Source: Ureibacillus thermophilus
GTDB taxonomy: Bacteria > Bacillota > Bacilli > Bacillales_A > Planococcaceae
DNA length: 64,000 nucleotides
Direction: 5' to 3' (one strand)
Assembly: GCF_042657185.1 (NCBI RefSeq)
Contig: NZ_JBHSNN010000014.1
Positions 45,363 through 54,053 of the stretch are shown here, in pieces. Position numbers and translations under genes: made by a program. A model generated the notes under the pieces. The model saw only the letters and a list, made by a program, of their open reading frames with translations, had not been told where the DNA came from and ran no database searches. Positions within the stretch are counted from its first letter, which is position 1. Every line of letters starts with the position of its first letter.

Positions 45363-47093
45363 ATGAGACGAATACTTTTACTTTGCTTTGCAATCGTATT
45401 GATGACAGCACTGACTGGTTCAAATGTTTATTCCAAAAATGTGATGCTGCCAACATCTGTAAAAAACGAAGGAACACCCATCAAAGGAGGCATTTTAAAA
45501 GTAGGAATTGTAAAAGACGAGCCTTTCCAGGGGGTGTTTTTGGCGGAACTTTATGAAAACCGATACGACGCGGCGATTATGAGTTATGCTTCCAATTCCA
45601 TTTTTGAAATGGATGGGGATTTTTTAATTAATGATGAAGGCATTGCATCAATGGATGTGGACCAAAAGGAGAATAAGGTGACCATTACCATCCGGAAAGG
45701 TGTGCGATGGTCCGATGGAGAGCCGCTGAAAATAGAAGATTTAATTTTGCCTTATGAAATCATTGCCCATCCGGATTATACGGGCGTCCGCTACGATACG
45801 GAATTTAGAAATATCATCGGGGTGGAAGAATATCATGAAGGAAAAGCCGATACCATCTCCGGCATCCGAAAAATCGATGACCACACTTTGGAAATCCGAT
45901 TCAAAAAGTTGTCGCCTGCGATATTTTCCGGCGGTGATGGATTATGGACTTATGCGGCGCCAAGTCATCAGCTGAAAGGCATTCCTGTTAAGAAGCTGAT
46001 AGAATCTGACGCCGTGCGAAAAAATCCTGTGACATTGGGGCCTTTTAAATTCCATAAAATTGTTCCCGGCGAATCGGTGCAGTTTGTGAAAAATCCATAC
46101 TATTGGAAAGGAGAACCGAAGTTGGACGGCGTATTTGTGGAAGTCGTTCCATCCAGCTCTGTGTCTGTTGCCATTGGCTCAGGAAAGTATGATATCGTTA
46201 CAGGATTCAGTGCAACGAAATGGCCGGAAATCCAAAAGTATGACAATATTGATATTATAGGACGTCCTGAATTATATTACTCTTATTTAGGATTCAAGCT
46301 GGGAAAATGGGATCCGAAAACTCGGGAAGTAGTGACGGATTTAAATTCGACGCCAGTGGGAGACCAAGCTTTAAGGCAGGCGATGGGGTACGCATTAGAT
46401 GTGGAAGCGGTATGCGAAGTGCTTTTTTTCAATTTCCGGCAAAGAGCCAATTCTTTAATTCCACCAGCCTTTAAAACTTATCACGATGCAAGTGTTAAAG
46501 GATATACTTATGATCCGGAAAAAGCAAAGAAAATTTTAGATAAGGCCGGCTATATTGACATTGATGGAGATGGATTTAGGGAAGATCCAAAGGGAAATAA
46601 ACTGGAAATTAAATTTGCTACAATGGCTGGCGATACGATACAAAATGAAATTGCCGCCTATTATTTGCAAAACTGGCGCGATGTGGGGTTAAATGTCACG
46701 CTGACGAACGGAAGACCGATTGAAGTTAATGCTTTTTATGACAAGGTGGAGGCAGATGATTCGGATATTCATGTTTTTATGGCTGCATGGGGAACAGGAA
46801 CAAACCCTTCGCCTTCAGGGCTGTATGGAAAATCGGATGCCTTTAACTTTAGCCGTTATACTTCGAAGTTTTTAGAGGAAACGATTCAAAAAATTGATTC
46901 TCCGGAAGCCTTTGACCAATCCTACCGAGCGGAGCAGTTCCGCATTTGGCAGCAATACATGGCGGAAAAAGCGCCGGTGATTCCTCTTCAATTCAGCTAT
47001 GAAATCGTTCCGGTAAATAAACGGGTGAAATATTACAGCATCGATTATGAAAATCCGGTCGAATTGCATGAAATTGAGTTGTTGGAAAAATAA
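45363..47093 (+). CDS. oppA: Oligopeptide-binding protein (SBP family 5) without lipobox Cys
   Basis: This 576-residue family 5 extracellular binding protein has an N-terminal secretion signal (RRILLLCFAIVLMTALTGS). The mature domain contains the family motif KVTITIRKGVRWSDGEPL and a Ca-like loop IDIDGDGFREDPKG. A Gram-positive binding protein usually ends its signal with L-x-G-C, but here the position is Ser (LTGS). It cannot be lipidated there; it may stay anchored by the uncleaved helix or be released. The binding protein is last in the operon, unlike the B. subtilis app order. Confidence 0.88.
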   Translation: MRRILLLCFAIVLMTALTGSNVYSKNVMLPTSVKNEGTPIKGGILKVGIVKDEPFQGVFLAELYENRYDAAIMSYASNSIFEMDGDFLINDEGIASMDVDQKENKVTITIRKGVRWSDGEPLKIEDLILPYEIIAHPDYTGVRYDTEFRNIIGVEEYHEGKADTISGIRKIDDHTLEIRFKKLSPAIFSGGDGLWTYAAPSHQLKGIPVKKLIESDAVRKNPVTLGPFKFHKIVPGESVQFVKNPYYWKGEPKLDGVFVEVVPSSSVSVAIGSGKYDIVTGFSATKWPEIQKYDNIDIIGRPELYYSYLGFKLGKWDPKTREVVTDLNSTPVGDQALRQAMGYALDVEAVCEVLFFNFRQRANSLIPPAFKTYHDASVKGYTYDPEKAKKILDKAGYIDIDGDGFREDPKGNKLEIKFATMAGDTIQNEIAAYYLQNWRDVGLNVTLTNGRPIEVNAFYDKVEADDSDIHVFMAAWGTGTNPSPSGLYGKSDAFNFSRYTSKFLEETIQKIDSPEAFDQSYRAEQFRIWQQYMAEKAPVIPLQFSYEIVPVNKRVKYYSIDYENPVELHEIELLEK

Positions 47094-47095
47094 GT

Positions 47096-47179
47096 GATAT
47101 GTTCATAAAAACTGTCGATATTGTCACAAAACTAGGTAATATGTTCACAAAAAATGTCAATATTGACATAAATACCGCG
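47096..47179 (+). repeat. 21-bp tandem array, family C
   Basis: Four units of exactly 21 bp start at 47096, 47117, 47138 and 47159, two nt after the oppA stop codon. Cores are GATATGTTCATAAAA, GATATTGTCACAAAA, AATATGTTCACAAAA and AATATTGACATAAAT. The sequence is unrelated to families A and B but the period and the position behind a gene are the same. Confidence 0.8.
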
Positions 47180-47220
47180 AAAAAAGTGTTGATTTCCTGT
47201 AAATTAAAAAATTTTAAAGA

Positions 47221-47512
47221 GGTTGGGACAAATCTAAAAAAGAGGCTGGGACAAATCTAAAAAAACATCATTTTCTCCAAGGAGAAAATGATGTTTTTTT
47301 GATATGTTATTAAAATTGATTTCCGTTCCGGGGACGCTTTCCGCGGGCCCGGCTCGAGCCTCCTCGGAGCTCATTACTTCGCTCCTGCGGTGTCTCGAGA
47401 GGGCTCGTCGCAGGAGTCGCCCCGTCACTACAATCAATTTTTAGTTATATCAATTTTTTATCAAAACTCTTTCAACTGCCCCTTTAATTTTTTGTTTATG
47501 TCCCAGCCCCTT
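47221..47512. repeat. Nested palindromic intergenic element
   Basis: A perfect 10-bp inverted repeat, GGCTGGGACA (47244-47253) and TGTCCCAGCC (47499-47508), bounds about 265 bp. The left end is preceded by a near-duplicate (GGTTGGGACAAATCTAAAAA, 47221-47240). Inside are a perfect terminator hairpin (47264-47295) and a GC-rich core (47315-47438) with ATTGATTTCCG and CAATCAAT edges and the palindrome-rich CCGCGGGCCCGGCTCGAG. GGCTGGGACA-bounded and TTTCCGCGGGC-type repeats are common in Bacillales genomes. No ORF. Confidence 0.8.
47262..47300. terminator. Perfect bidirectional terminator inside the element
   Basis: AACATCATTTTCTCC and GGAGAAAATGATGTT pair perfectly over 15 bp around AA, with an A run before and a T run after. 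It ends the opp operon. Confidence 0.9.
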
Positions 47513-47520
47513 TTAAATTT

Positions 47521-48378
47521 TTATTCTTTATAATCTTGATCCGTAAAGAAAATGGCTAATGTGCCTGGGCCGGAATGGGAGCCTATAACGGCGCCTACCA
47601 TCGTTACATCAAAACCTTTTGGATGAAGTTTGGCTTCAATTAACTTTTTCAATTCTTCTACCGTTTCTAAGTCATCCCCATGGGAGATGCCGACAATTTT
47701 ATTTGAAAAATCTCCGCCTCGTTCAGCCATCATTTCGACCATTCGGGCAAGAGCTTTCTTTCTTCCTCTTACTTTTTCAAGAGGAATGAGTTTTCCATCT
47801 TCCACGTGCAAAATTGGTTTAATGCTCATCAGTCCGCCGAAAAATGCGCTGGATTTGGAAATTCGTCCGCCTCTTGCTAAATAATCAAGATTTTCAACAG
47901 TGAAAATATGCTGCATATGGTTTGCATAGTTTTCCACTTTTTCTGCAAGTTCATCAAAAGGCACGCCAGCATCTCTTAATTCCACAGCTTTTTTTACCAC
48001 TAGCCCTTGTCCAAGGGATGCGCATTTTGTATCAATCATGTTTAATTTAAAATCAGGATATTTTTCCCGCAGCTGCTCGGCAATCATGACCGCTGTGTTA
48101 TAAGTGCCTGAAAGTTGGGAAGAAAAGCTGATATAAATCCCTTCTTCGCCTTCTTTTGCGTATTTTTCAAATGTATTGTAAAAATCTTCTGGCGATACTT
48201 GGGATGTTTTAGGTGCTGCTCCTTTTCTCATTTCATCATAAAATTCTTTTAAATCGACGCCAATGATGTCTGGATATTCCTGATTATTTAGATGGACTCT
48301 TAAAGGGAATAAAACCACATCATGCTCATCAAAAAATTTTTTTGGCAAATCGCTACCGCTATCTGTAAATAGTATCAT
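47521..48378 (-). CDS. DegV-family fatty-acid-binding protein (YitS-like)
   Basis: This 285-residue DegV protein has the N-terminal FTDSGSDLP and a fatty acid carboxylate-binding Ser region GIYISFSSQLSGTYNTA. The C-terminal domain includes IFTVENLDYLARGGRISKSSAFFGGLMSIKPIL. FakB-type DegV proteins present fatty acids to FakA kinase; no fakA is nearby. The following genes match the B. subtilis yitS-yitW region, which supports a YitS-like identity. Confidence 0.88.
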   Translation of the reverse strand: MILFTDSGSDLPKKFFDEHDVVLFPLRVHLNNQEYPDIIGVDLKEFYDEMRKGAAPKTSQVSPEDFYNTFEKYAKEGEEGIYISFSSQLSGTYNTAVMIAEQLREKYPDFKLNMIDTKCASLGQGLVVKKAVELRDAGVPFDELAEKVENYANHMQHIFTVENLDYLARGGRISKSSAFFGGLMSIKPILHVEDGKLIPLEKVRGRKKALARMVEMMAERGGDFSNKIVGISHGDDLETVEELKKLIEAKLHPKGFDVTMVGAVIGSHSGPGTLAIFFTDQDYKE

Positions 48379-48454
48379 TTTGCTCTCCTTTCCATCTTAC
48401 CCTTCACAAAATTTGGTAAGAAGGGTGTGTCTTGATGATGGAATCAAATCCTCA

Positions 48455-49264
48455 TTATGTTAATTTTAATCGTTCTATTAAGAAATTGGCAATGCCGTCT
48501 TCATTATTTGTTCCGGTTACTTCATTGGCGATGCTTTTTAATTCTTGAATGCCATTGCCCATCGCGACCCCAATGCCTGCATAATCAATCATTTCTAAAT
48601 CGTTGTCTTCATCTCCAAAGGCGATGATGCGCTCCCTTGGAATTCCCAAGTATTTCGCAATTAGTGAAACGCCGATAGCTTTGTTCAATCCTTTTCTCAC
48701 CACTTCAATAATGTTGAAAGGTGCACCCCAGCGCCGATGTTCAATGAGTTCCGCATGTACTTCCTGCAAATGCTGACGAATCAAGGGCACGTTCGTTTCA
48801 GCGGCATGAATCAATAAGCTCGTCGGATTTTCATTTAAGTTTCCACGCAAATTCCCGATAGTTACTTTTGGGTTTCCCATTTTAAATATATCCATCATTC
48901 GTTGGTCTTCCACATGAATATACACATCATCAATCACTTCTGCAATTAAGTTTTTGTATTGATATTTATCAACAGAGTCAATCACATTGTGCACCACTTT
49001 CATATCAATGGGAGTGTGAATGACTTGCCAAGAAGGATTTTTCGGGTGATGTATATAAGCTCCGTTGAAGTTTACAATCGGAGTCGTTAAATCTAATTCC
49101 TGATAATAAAGATTGCTTGCCCGGAATGGTCTTCCAGTGGCAATCATCACATGATGACCGGCTTCTTTCGCTTTCATCAATGTTTGTTTTGTTTTTGGAG
49201 AGATGGTCTGATTATCTGTCAGTAAAGTACCATCCAAGTCCAATACAATTAAATGTTGTTTCAT
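48455..49264 (-). CDS. HAD-superfamily Cof-type phosphatase (YitU-like)
   Basis: This 269-residue Cof/YitU-type HAD phosphatase has motif I DLDGTLLTD, motif II ATGRPF, the C2 cap, and motifs III/IV KAIGVSLIAKYL with FGDEDNDLEMI. The Asp nucleophile is intact. B. subtilis YitU dephosphorylates a flavin precursor (ARPP); assignment here rests on neighbourhood. ATG 49264 with GGGG upstream is preferred over 49318. It is divergent from the esterase gene. Confidence 0.85.
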   Translation of the reverse strand: MKQHLIVLDLDGTLLTDNQTISPKTKQTLMKAKEAGHHVMIATGRPFRASNLYYQELDLTTPIVNFNGAYIHHPKNPSWQVIHTPIDMKVVHNVIDSVDKYQYKNLIAEVIDDVYIHVEDQRMMDIFKMGNPKVTIGNLRGNLNENPTSLLIHAAETNVPLIRQHLQEVHAELIEHRRWGAPFNIIEVVRKGLNKAIGVSLIAKYLGIPRERIIAFGDEDNDLEMIDYAGIGVAMGNGIQELKSIANEVTGTNNEDGIANFLIERLKLT

Positions 49265-49371
49265 CGAAAGTCCCCTTTCTGTTTTTACGATTTTATCGCG
49301 GCCTTTTGAATTCGTCAAAATTTATCATTTTTGGTAACATTACTAAAGATAGGTTTGAAGGAGTGAGGTTA

Positions 49372-50130
49372 ATGATAGTAGATGATGAACGTTGGCAAGA
49401 TATTCCCTTAATTCATGTTTATACGGAAGAAATGAATGAGCGTTCACCTGTACTTATATTTTTACACGGATTTTCCAGTGCAAAGGAGCACAATTTGCAT
49501 TATGCCTATCAATTAGCGAAAAAAGGCGTTCGTGTCATTTTGCCGGATGCAAAGCTTCACGGCGATCGAGCCGATCATTGTTCCGAAGAGAAATTGAATT
49601 TGAAATTTTGGGATATTGTTGTGAATTCTATACATGAGCTTGGCAAGTTATACGATGAAATCCAGCTGCGTTTTCAGCCAGAGAAAATAGGTGTTGCCGG
49701 AACAAGCATGGGCGGAATTACTACTTGCGGCTGTTTGAAGAAATATGATTGGATTGATGCGGCTGGCGTTTGCATGGGGGCGCCTGGATACAGTGCCTTC
49801 GCGGAGTATCAAATTCAACAATTTGAACAAGCGGGTATTCCACTTCCTTTATCCGATGAGCAAATCGAACAAATACATAATGTTCTTTTTGAATATGATA
49901 TAACAAAAACGCCAGAACGATTAAACAATCGACCTGTAATTTTTTGGCATGGAAAAAAAGATACAACCGTTCCAATGGACAATGCATTACATTTTTACGA
50001 AACAACACGTCCATACTATGTACATCCGGAACGTTTGCAATTTATGATCGATGAAACACAAGGGCATAAGGTGAATCGGGCTGGTATGCTTGCGGTGACG
50101 GATTTCCTTGCAAGGCATTTAAAAGACTAA
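49372..50130 (+). CDS. Alpha/beta hydrolase, YitV-like esterase
   Basis: This 252-residue alpha/beta hydrolase has the oxyanion segment LIFLHGFSSAKEHN and nucleophile Ser in GTSMGG. A late Asp lies in HGKKDTTVP and a His in ETQGHKV, so the triad is complete. Substrate is unknown; B. subtilis YitV is a short-chain esterase-like protein. ATG 49372 has GGAGTGAGG upstream; the longer frame overlaps the HAD gene and is rejected. Confidence 0.88.
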   Translation: MIVDDERWQDIPLIHVYTEEMNERSPVLIFLHGFSSAKEHNLHYAYQLAKKGVRVILPDAKLHGDRADHCSEEKLNLKFWDIVVNSIHELGKLYDEIQLRFQPEKIGVAGTSMGGITTCGCLKKYDWIDAAGVCMGAPGYSAFAEYQIQQFEQAGIPLPLSDEQIEQIHNVLFEYDITKTPERLNNRPVIFWHGKKDTTVPMDNALHFYETTRPYYVHPERLQFMIDETQGHKVNRAGMLAVTDFLARHLKD

Positions 50131-50205
50131 ATTTTTGTAATTTTATTTATTGTGTAGTATCATGGTTGAGAATAGTTATCATTTTCGAAATGGAAGGAGC
50201 GATGA

Positions 50206-50523
50206 ATGATGGCAATGGATGCTGATTTGAAGGAAAATATTCTTGGTGCTTTAGAAAACGTGATTGACCCTGAATTGGGGATAGATATAGTGAATTTAGG
50301 TTTAGTTTATGATGTGGACATGGATGAAGAAGGGGTTTGCAAAATTACAATGACCTTGACTTCCCTTGGTTGTCCACTTGGTCCGGTTATCGTGGATCAA
50401 ATTAAAACAGTGCTAAGTGAATTGCCAGAAATAAAAGATGTGGATGTCAATATTGTATGGAATCCACCTTGGAATAAAGATATGATGTCCCGTTATGCAA
50501 AAATGGCATTAGGAATTCGCTAA
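50206..50523 (+). CDS. MIP18/SufT-family iron-sulphur maturation protein (YitW-like)
   Basis: This 105-residue DUF59 protein has NVIDPELGIDIVNLGLVYDV and the conserved Cys in TSLGCPLGP. The family assists assembly of Fe-S clusters (SufT, MIP18/CIA2). It follows the esterase as yitW follows yitV in B. subtilis. AAGGAG precedes ATG 50206; the next ATG at 50209 is equally possible. Confidence 0.88.
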   Translation: MMAMDADLKENILGALENVIDPELGIDIVNLGLVYDVDMDEEGVCKITMTLTSLGCPLGPVIVDQIKTVLSELPEIKDVDVNIVWNPPWNKDMMSRYAKMALGIR

Positions 50524-50612
50524 TGTAATGATTAAAATATGGATGGACTCATATAATTGGGATAAAATAATTAGTCCAATTAGGCATTTCCGATACTACC
50601 TCATTTTAATGG

Positions 50613-50657
50613 AGCGAATTGGTAAAACAAAAGAGTTTTGCCGATTCGCTTTTTTTG
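50613..50657 (+). terminator. Terminator after the yitW-like gene
   Basis: GCGAATTGGTAAAAC pairs with GTTTTGCCGATTCGC, followed by seven T. Confidence 0.9.
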
Positions 50658-50785
50658 TGCTGTTACAAAATTGCCATTAGAATTTTTCATATTTTTAACA
50701 TTCTCTTTCATCTTTTTTCACAACTTCTTTGTATAGTAGAAACCGTAGAGCTGATACTAGTAAAACTACGGAAGGAGAAAAATGA

Positions 50786-51436
50786 ATGAAGAAATTTTTG
50801 ACACTCGTCATGCTGCTAGCCGTGTTCACATTAGCTGCTTGTGGACAATCGGACCAATCTTCCAATAATGAAGAATCAAAAAATACAACTCAAGAAGAAA
50901 CAAGCACTGAACAACAAAATAAAAAAGACACAACAACAGCAGAAGTATCCAAACCTGATCCACGATTACAAGAGCCAACCGAAGATACAGTTTGCGAAAT
51001 GTGCAATATGAAAGTTTATGAAGCGACTGATGAATTAGGAAAATTTACTGGCCAAGCCATTAAAGAAGATGGTTCCATCGCTTTCTATGATGATATTGGC
51101 TGTTTATTGAATGCTGAACTTGCCCACAATGAAAAAAATCAAAAATATGTGCGTGATTATAATACATTGGAATGGGTGCTTGTAGATGATGCAACAATCG
51201 TTAAAACCGATTTAAAATCGCCTATGAACTGGGGCTATGTATTCTTTAAAAACAAAGAAGATGCAGAAAAATTTATTGCTGAAAATAGCAGCTACAAAAT
51301 TGTGGAACTAGATGTTGTGAAACAGGAAGCAAAAGAAAGACGTGAAGCGAAGTTGAAAAAACAGGCAGAACAGCAGCAACAACAACAAAATGGAAATATG
51401 GATAGTATGTCCCATGAAGGACACAGCCATTCATAA
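50786..51436 (+). CDS. NosL-like lipoprotein with Met/His tail
   Basis: This 216-residue lipoprotein has signal LLAVFTLAACG (lipid Cys about 19) followed by a Ser/Thr/Gln/Glu-rich linker. The NosL domain follows with VCEMCNMKVYE and YDDIGCLLN. The C-terminus is a Gln stretch plus MDSMSHEGHSHS, a likely copper-binding tail. NosL binds Cu(I) and feeds it to NosZ-type centres. It is the first gene of the nos-type cluster, and a hairpin without a T run separates it from nosD. GGAGAAAA precedes the ATG. Confidence 0.85.
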   Translation: MKKFLTLVMLLAVFTLAACGQSDQSSNNEESKNTTQEETSTEQQNKKDTTTAEVSKPDPRLQEPTEDTVCEMCNMKVYEATDELGKFTGQAIKEDGSIAFYDDIGCLLNAELAHNEKNQKYVRDYNTLEWVLVDDATIVKTDLKSPMNWGYVFFKNKEDAEKFIAENSSYKIVELDVVKQEAKERREAKLKKQAEQQQQQQNGNMDSMSHEGHSHS

Positions 51437-51450
51437 AATATACAAGGTTA

Positions 51451-51477
51451 GGCCGTCTAAAGCGATTTTAGACGGCC
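51451..51477. other. Hairpin between nosL-like gene and nosD
   Basis: GGCCGTCTAAA and TTTTAGACGGCC form a near-perfect stem. No T run follows, so it is more likely an mRNA-stability or partial-attenuation element than a full terminator. It sits 20 nt before the nosD start. Confidence 0.5.
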
Positions 51478-51496
51478 CAATCCCATTTGAAAGTAG

Positions 51497-52789
51497 ATGA
51501 TCAAAATGCGTACTATGATTAGCTGCCTGTCTTTTCTTCTTTTCTGTTTGGCATATGTACATGAAGCGGAGGCAAAGGCCGATTTGCAATCCATCCTTGA
51601 GCATCAGGAAGAGGGAGCGACAATTTATATTCCGGCTGGTATATATGAAGGAAATTTTACTATCAGCAAGGAAGCAACCATTATAGGAGATGGAAAAGTG
51701 GTCTTAAAACCTAAAAATCCAAAAGAACCTGTTCTCACGATTGCGGAAGCTAAACATGTCTACCTTCAAAATGTACAAATAAATGCACCGGGAACAGGAA
51801 TGATGATTAAAGATTCTCATCATGTTCAGCTTTCCAATCTTTCAATGAGTTCCGTTGAGAGCGGTGTGGAAATCTATCAATCCCAACATATCAGCATTGA
51901 AGAGATTTCGGTAACCGGAAATGATCGGCATTTTGCCAATAAAGGAAACGGCATTGCCGTCTTTAACAGTTCTGACATTTTCGTTAAAAACAATAAAATT
52001 GATAAAGTGCAAGATGGTATTTACATTGAAAATGTTCAAAGGATTACAGTTGTTGGAAATGAGGTAGAAAACAGCCGATATGGAACCCATTTTATGTACA
52101 GCAAAGATGCGGAAGCCTATGGAAACCAATTCCAAAAAAATGTAACGGGCTTTATGGTCATGATGACGGAAAATGTGGACTTTTCCAACAACGCAATTTC
52201 TTACCAAAATGGATTTAATGGGACGGGCATTACTTTATATGAAGTAAAAAATATTCATATTCAAAACCATGCCGTTTCAGGAAATCGGGTTGCAATCTCT
52301 ATTCAAAAGTCTACAGGAGCGAATATTACCAACAATCGGTTTCAAATGAATCAAACGGCGATTGAAGCGGTTCAGTCAGATACGAATCTAGTAATGAAAA
52401 ACGTCTTTGTTGGAAATTTAGTGAATGTCCGTTCCGATGTGAAGGGCATTCAGTTAAAGGAAAATTATTTTGATGATTATTCAGGAATTGATATTAACGA
52501 TGACGGCATTGGAGACGAATCCTATGCAGCATTGCAAAGCTTTGGCCAGTGGATGGTTAGAAAGCCGGTTTATCAATATTATGTGGAATCACCAAGCGTC
52601 GTCTTATTAAATCAAATCGACCAACAAACGAATAAAACGGCTAAGCAATTACTGGTCGATGAAACGCCGGCAACCAACTTTGAAAAAGACCATGCAGTTC
52701 ATTTTCAATTGCATTGGCCGCAGCTCGTCGTTGGTTGGATAATCATGATTGGCTGCATCATGATTTGGAGAAGGAGTGTCATTGTATGA
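51497..52789 (+). CDS. nosD: NosD-like periplasmic copper maturation protein
   Basis: This 430-residue exported protein has a signal peptide (about 1-25) and a right-handed beta-helix of parallel repeats (about 35-360; SSVESGVEIYQSQHISIEEI, NGIAVFNSSDIFVKNN, GIYIENVQRITVVGN). A C-terminal membrane helix follows (VVGWIIMIGCIMIW). NosD with the NosFY ABC transporter supports maturation of the Cu-S centre of N2O reductase. Its TGA overlaps the ATG of the next nosL (ATGA). No nosZ accompanies it. Confidence 0.85.
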   Translation: MIKMRTMISCLSFLLFCLAYVHEAEAKADLQSILEHQEEGATIYIPAGIYEGNFTISKEATIIGDGKVVLKPKNPKEPVLTIAEAKHVYLQNVQINAPGTGMMIKDSHHVQLSNLSMSSVESGVEIYQSQHISIEEISVTGNDRHFANKGNGIAVFNSSDIFVKNNKIDKVQDGIYIENVQRITVVGNEVENSRYGTHFMYSKDAEAYGNQFQKNVTGFMVMMTENVDFSNNAISYQNGFNGTGITLYEVKNIHIQNHAVSGNRVAISIQKSTGANITNNRFQMNQTAIEAVQSDTNLVMKNVFVGNLVNVRSDVKGIQLKENYFDDYSGIDINDDGIGDESYAALQSFGQWMVRKPVYQYYVESPSVVLLNQIDQQTNKTAKQLLVDETPATNFEKDHAVHFQLHWPQLVVGWIIMIGCIMIWRRSVIV

Positions 52790-53241
52790 AATGGAAAATA
52801 ATTGCGTTCACTATATTCATGTGTTTTTTACTCGTTGGTTGCACCGAACAAGCTTATGAACCGAAAGAAATGAATAAAGAGACGGATATTTGTAAAGTAT
52901 GCAATATGGGGATTGCCTTTGAAGATTATGCCGGACAGCTTATTTATAAAAACGGCGATTATGAAGTGTTCGATGATTTAGGATGTTTAGTGGAGTTTTT
53001 GAAGGATGTCGATGAATCGGATGTGGGTGCCGCTTTTATTAAAAGTGCAGATGGAGAAGAATGGCTATCAGTTGAAGAGGCGACGTATGTGTATTCAAAA
53101 GATTACTGGACGCCAATGAACTATGGAGTGCTTGCTTTCCCTTCAAAAGATGCTGCGGAACAATATATGAAAGAACATGGGGAAGGCGAAGTATTATCCT
53201 ATGAACAACTAGATGATTTTCAATGGGGAATTCATCACTGA
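52786..53241 (+). CDS. nosL: NosL lipoprotein copper chaperone
   Basis: This is a 151-residue lipoprotein (signal FMCFLLVGC) with the NosL motifs ICKVCNMGIAF, YEVFDDLGCLVEF and a final WGIHH. It is shorter than the NosL-like protein at 50786 but shares the same CxxCNM core, so the cluster holds two paralogues. AAGGAGTG precedes ATG 52786, which overlaps the nosD stop. Confidence 0.88.
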   Translation: MKWKIIAFTIFMCFLLVGCTEQAYEPKEMNKETDICKVCNMGIAFEDYAGQLIYKNGDYEVFDDLGCLVEFLKDVDESDVGAAFIKSADGEEWLSVEEATYVYSKDYWTPMNYGVLAFPSKDAAEQYMKEHGEGEVLSYEQLDDFQWGIHH

Positions 53242-54053
53242 TGCTTGGGAAACTGATTACACTAGAATGGAAACAAATGCTCCGCAGCAGATGGATGCAG
53301 CTTGTGGCTATTCTATTCATCTTTGTTTTTGTTTCCATCGTCATGATACAGCAATTAGCTTTGCCGGATATTGAAGGTTTTACAAGGCAAACGGCTTCTT
53401 TTTTGAATTTGCTCTTATTTTTATTGCCGCTCTTTACCTTGACCATTGGTGGAATGAGCGTGGCCGGCGATGTAGAATCCGGATGGTTTTCTTTGTTAAG
53501 AACTTATCCGATGAAAATTTGGCAATATGTGTTTGGGAAGTTTTTTGCCCTTGTTTGTTCGTTTATTTTTATCGTGCTTTTAGCGCTTGGGGTCGTTTTT
53601 GCATTGGGAGGATTATTTGGCAGCGTCAAAGTGCCCTATGAATTTTTGGTGATTGCTTTCTGTTTAATATTGATTTTTTCAGCAATAGCCATCATGCTTG
53701 GAAGTTTAGCCAAAAATCGATTACATAGTTTAGCGATTTCCCTTGTTGTATGGGCATTGCTGTTGTTGCTTCTTTCTTATTTAATAATGGCGATTGGCAC
53801 GGTTGTTCCCGGCCATGTGCTGCAAAAATTGACGATTATGATGCTGCACATAAACCCTGTTGATTGGCTTCGTTTTGGTTATTTCCTGCTTTCTGGCCAA
53901 ACTACTGTGCTTGGACCAACCTATTATGATTTAATTTCTTTTTATGAATCTATTGCTGGCATCGCGGTGTTCACTGCATTGTCTTTGCTATGGATAATTG
54001 TTCCGTTAATCTTTGCCGCAATCAAATTAAAGAAATTAGGTGTTCAAGAATGA
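53241..54053 (+). CDS. nosY: NosY-like ABC-2 permease
   Basis: This 270-residue ABC-2 type permease has six helices (first: MQLVAILFIFVFVSIVMI) and the conserved extracellular GGMSVAGDVESGWFSLLRTYP region. With NosF it forms the transporter required for NosZ maturation. ATG 53241 overlaps the nosL stop as TGATG; ATG 53223 is an alternative. Its TGA overlaps the nosF ATG. Confidence 0.85.
   Translation: MLGKLITLEWKQMLRSRWMQLVAILFIFVFVSIVMIQQLALPDIEGFTRQTASFLNLLLFLLPLFTLTIGGMSVAGDVESGWFSLLRTYPMKIWQYVFGKFFALVCSFIFIVLLALGVVFALGGLFGSVKVPYEFLVIAFCLILIFSAIAIMLGSLAKNRLHSLAISLVVWALLLLLLSYLIMAIGTVVPGHVLQKLTIMMLHINPVDWLRFGYFLLSGQTTVLGPTYYDLISFYESIAGIAVFTALSLLWIIVPLIFAAIKLKKLGVQE

Noticed and set aside
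50658..50785. Fnr box upstream of the nos cluster
   Set aside because: Only half-site-like TTCACAA was seen; no TGTGA-N6-TCACA palindrome.
51451..51477. Terminator between the first nosL-like gene and nosD
   Set aside because: Strong stem but no T run follows on either strand, so it was listed only as a hairpin.
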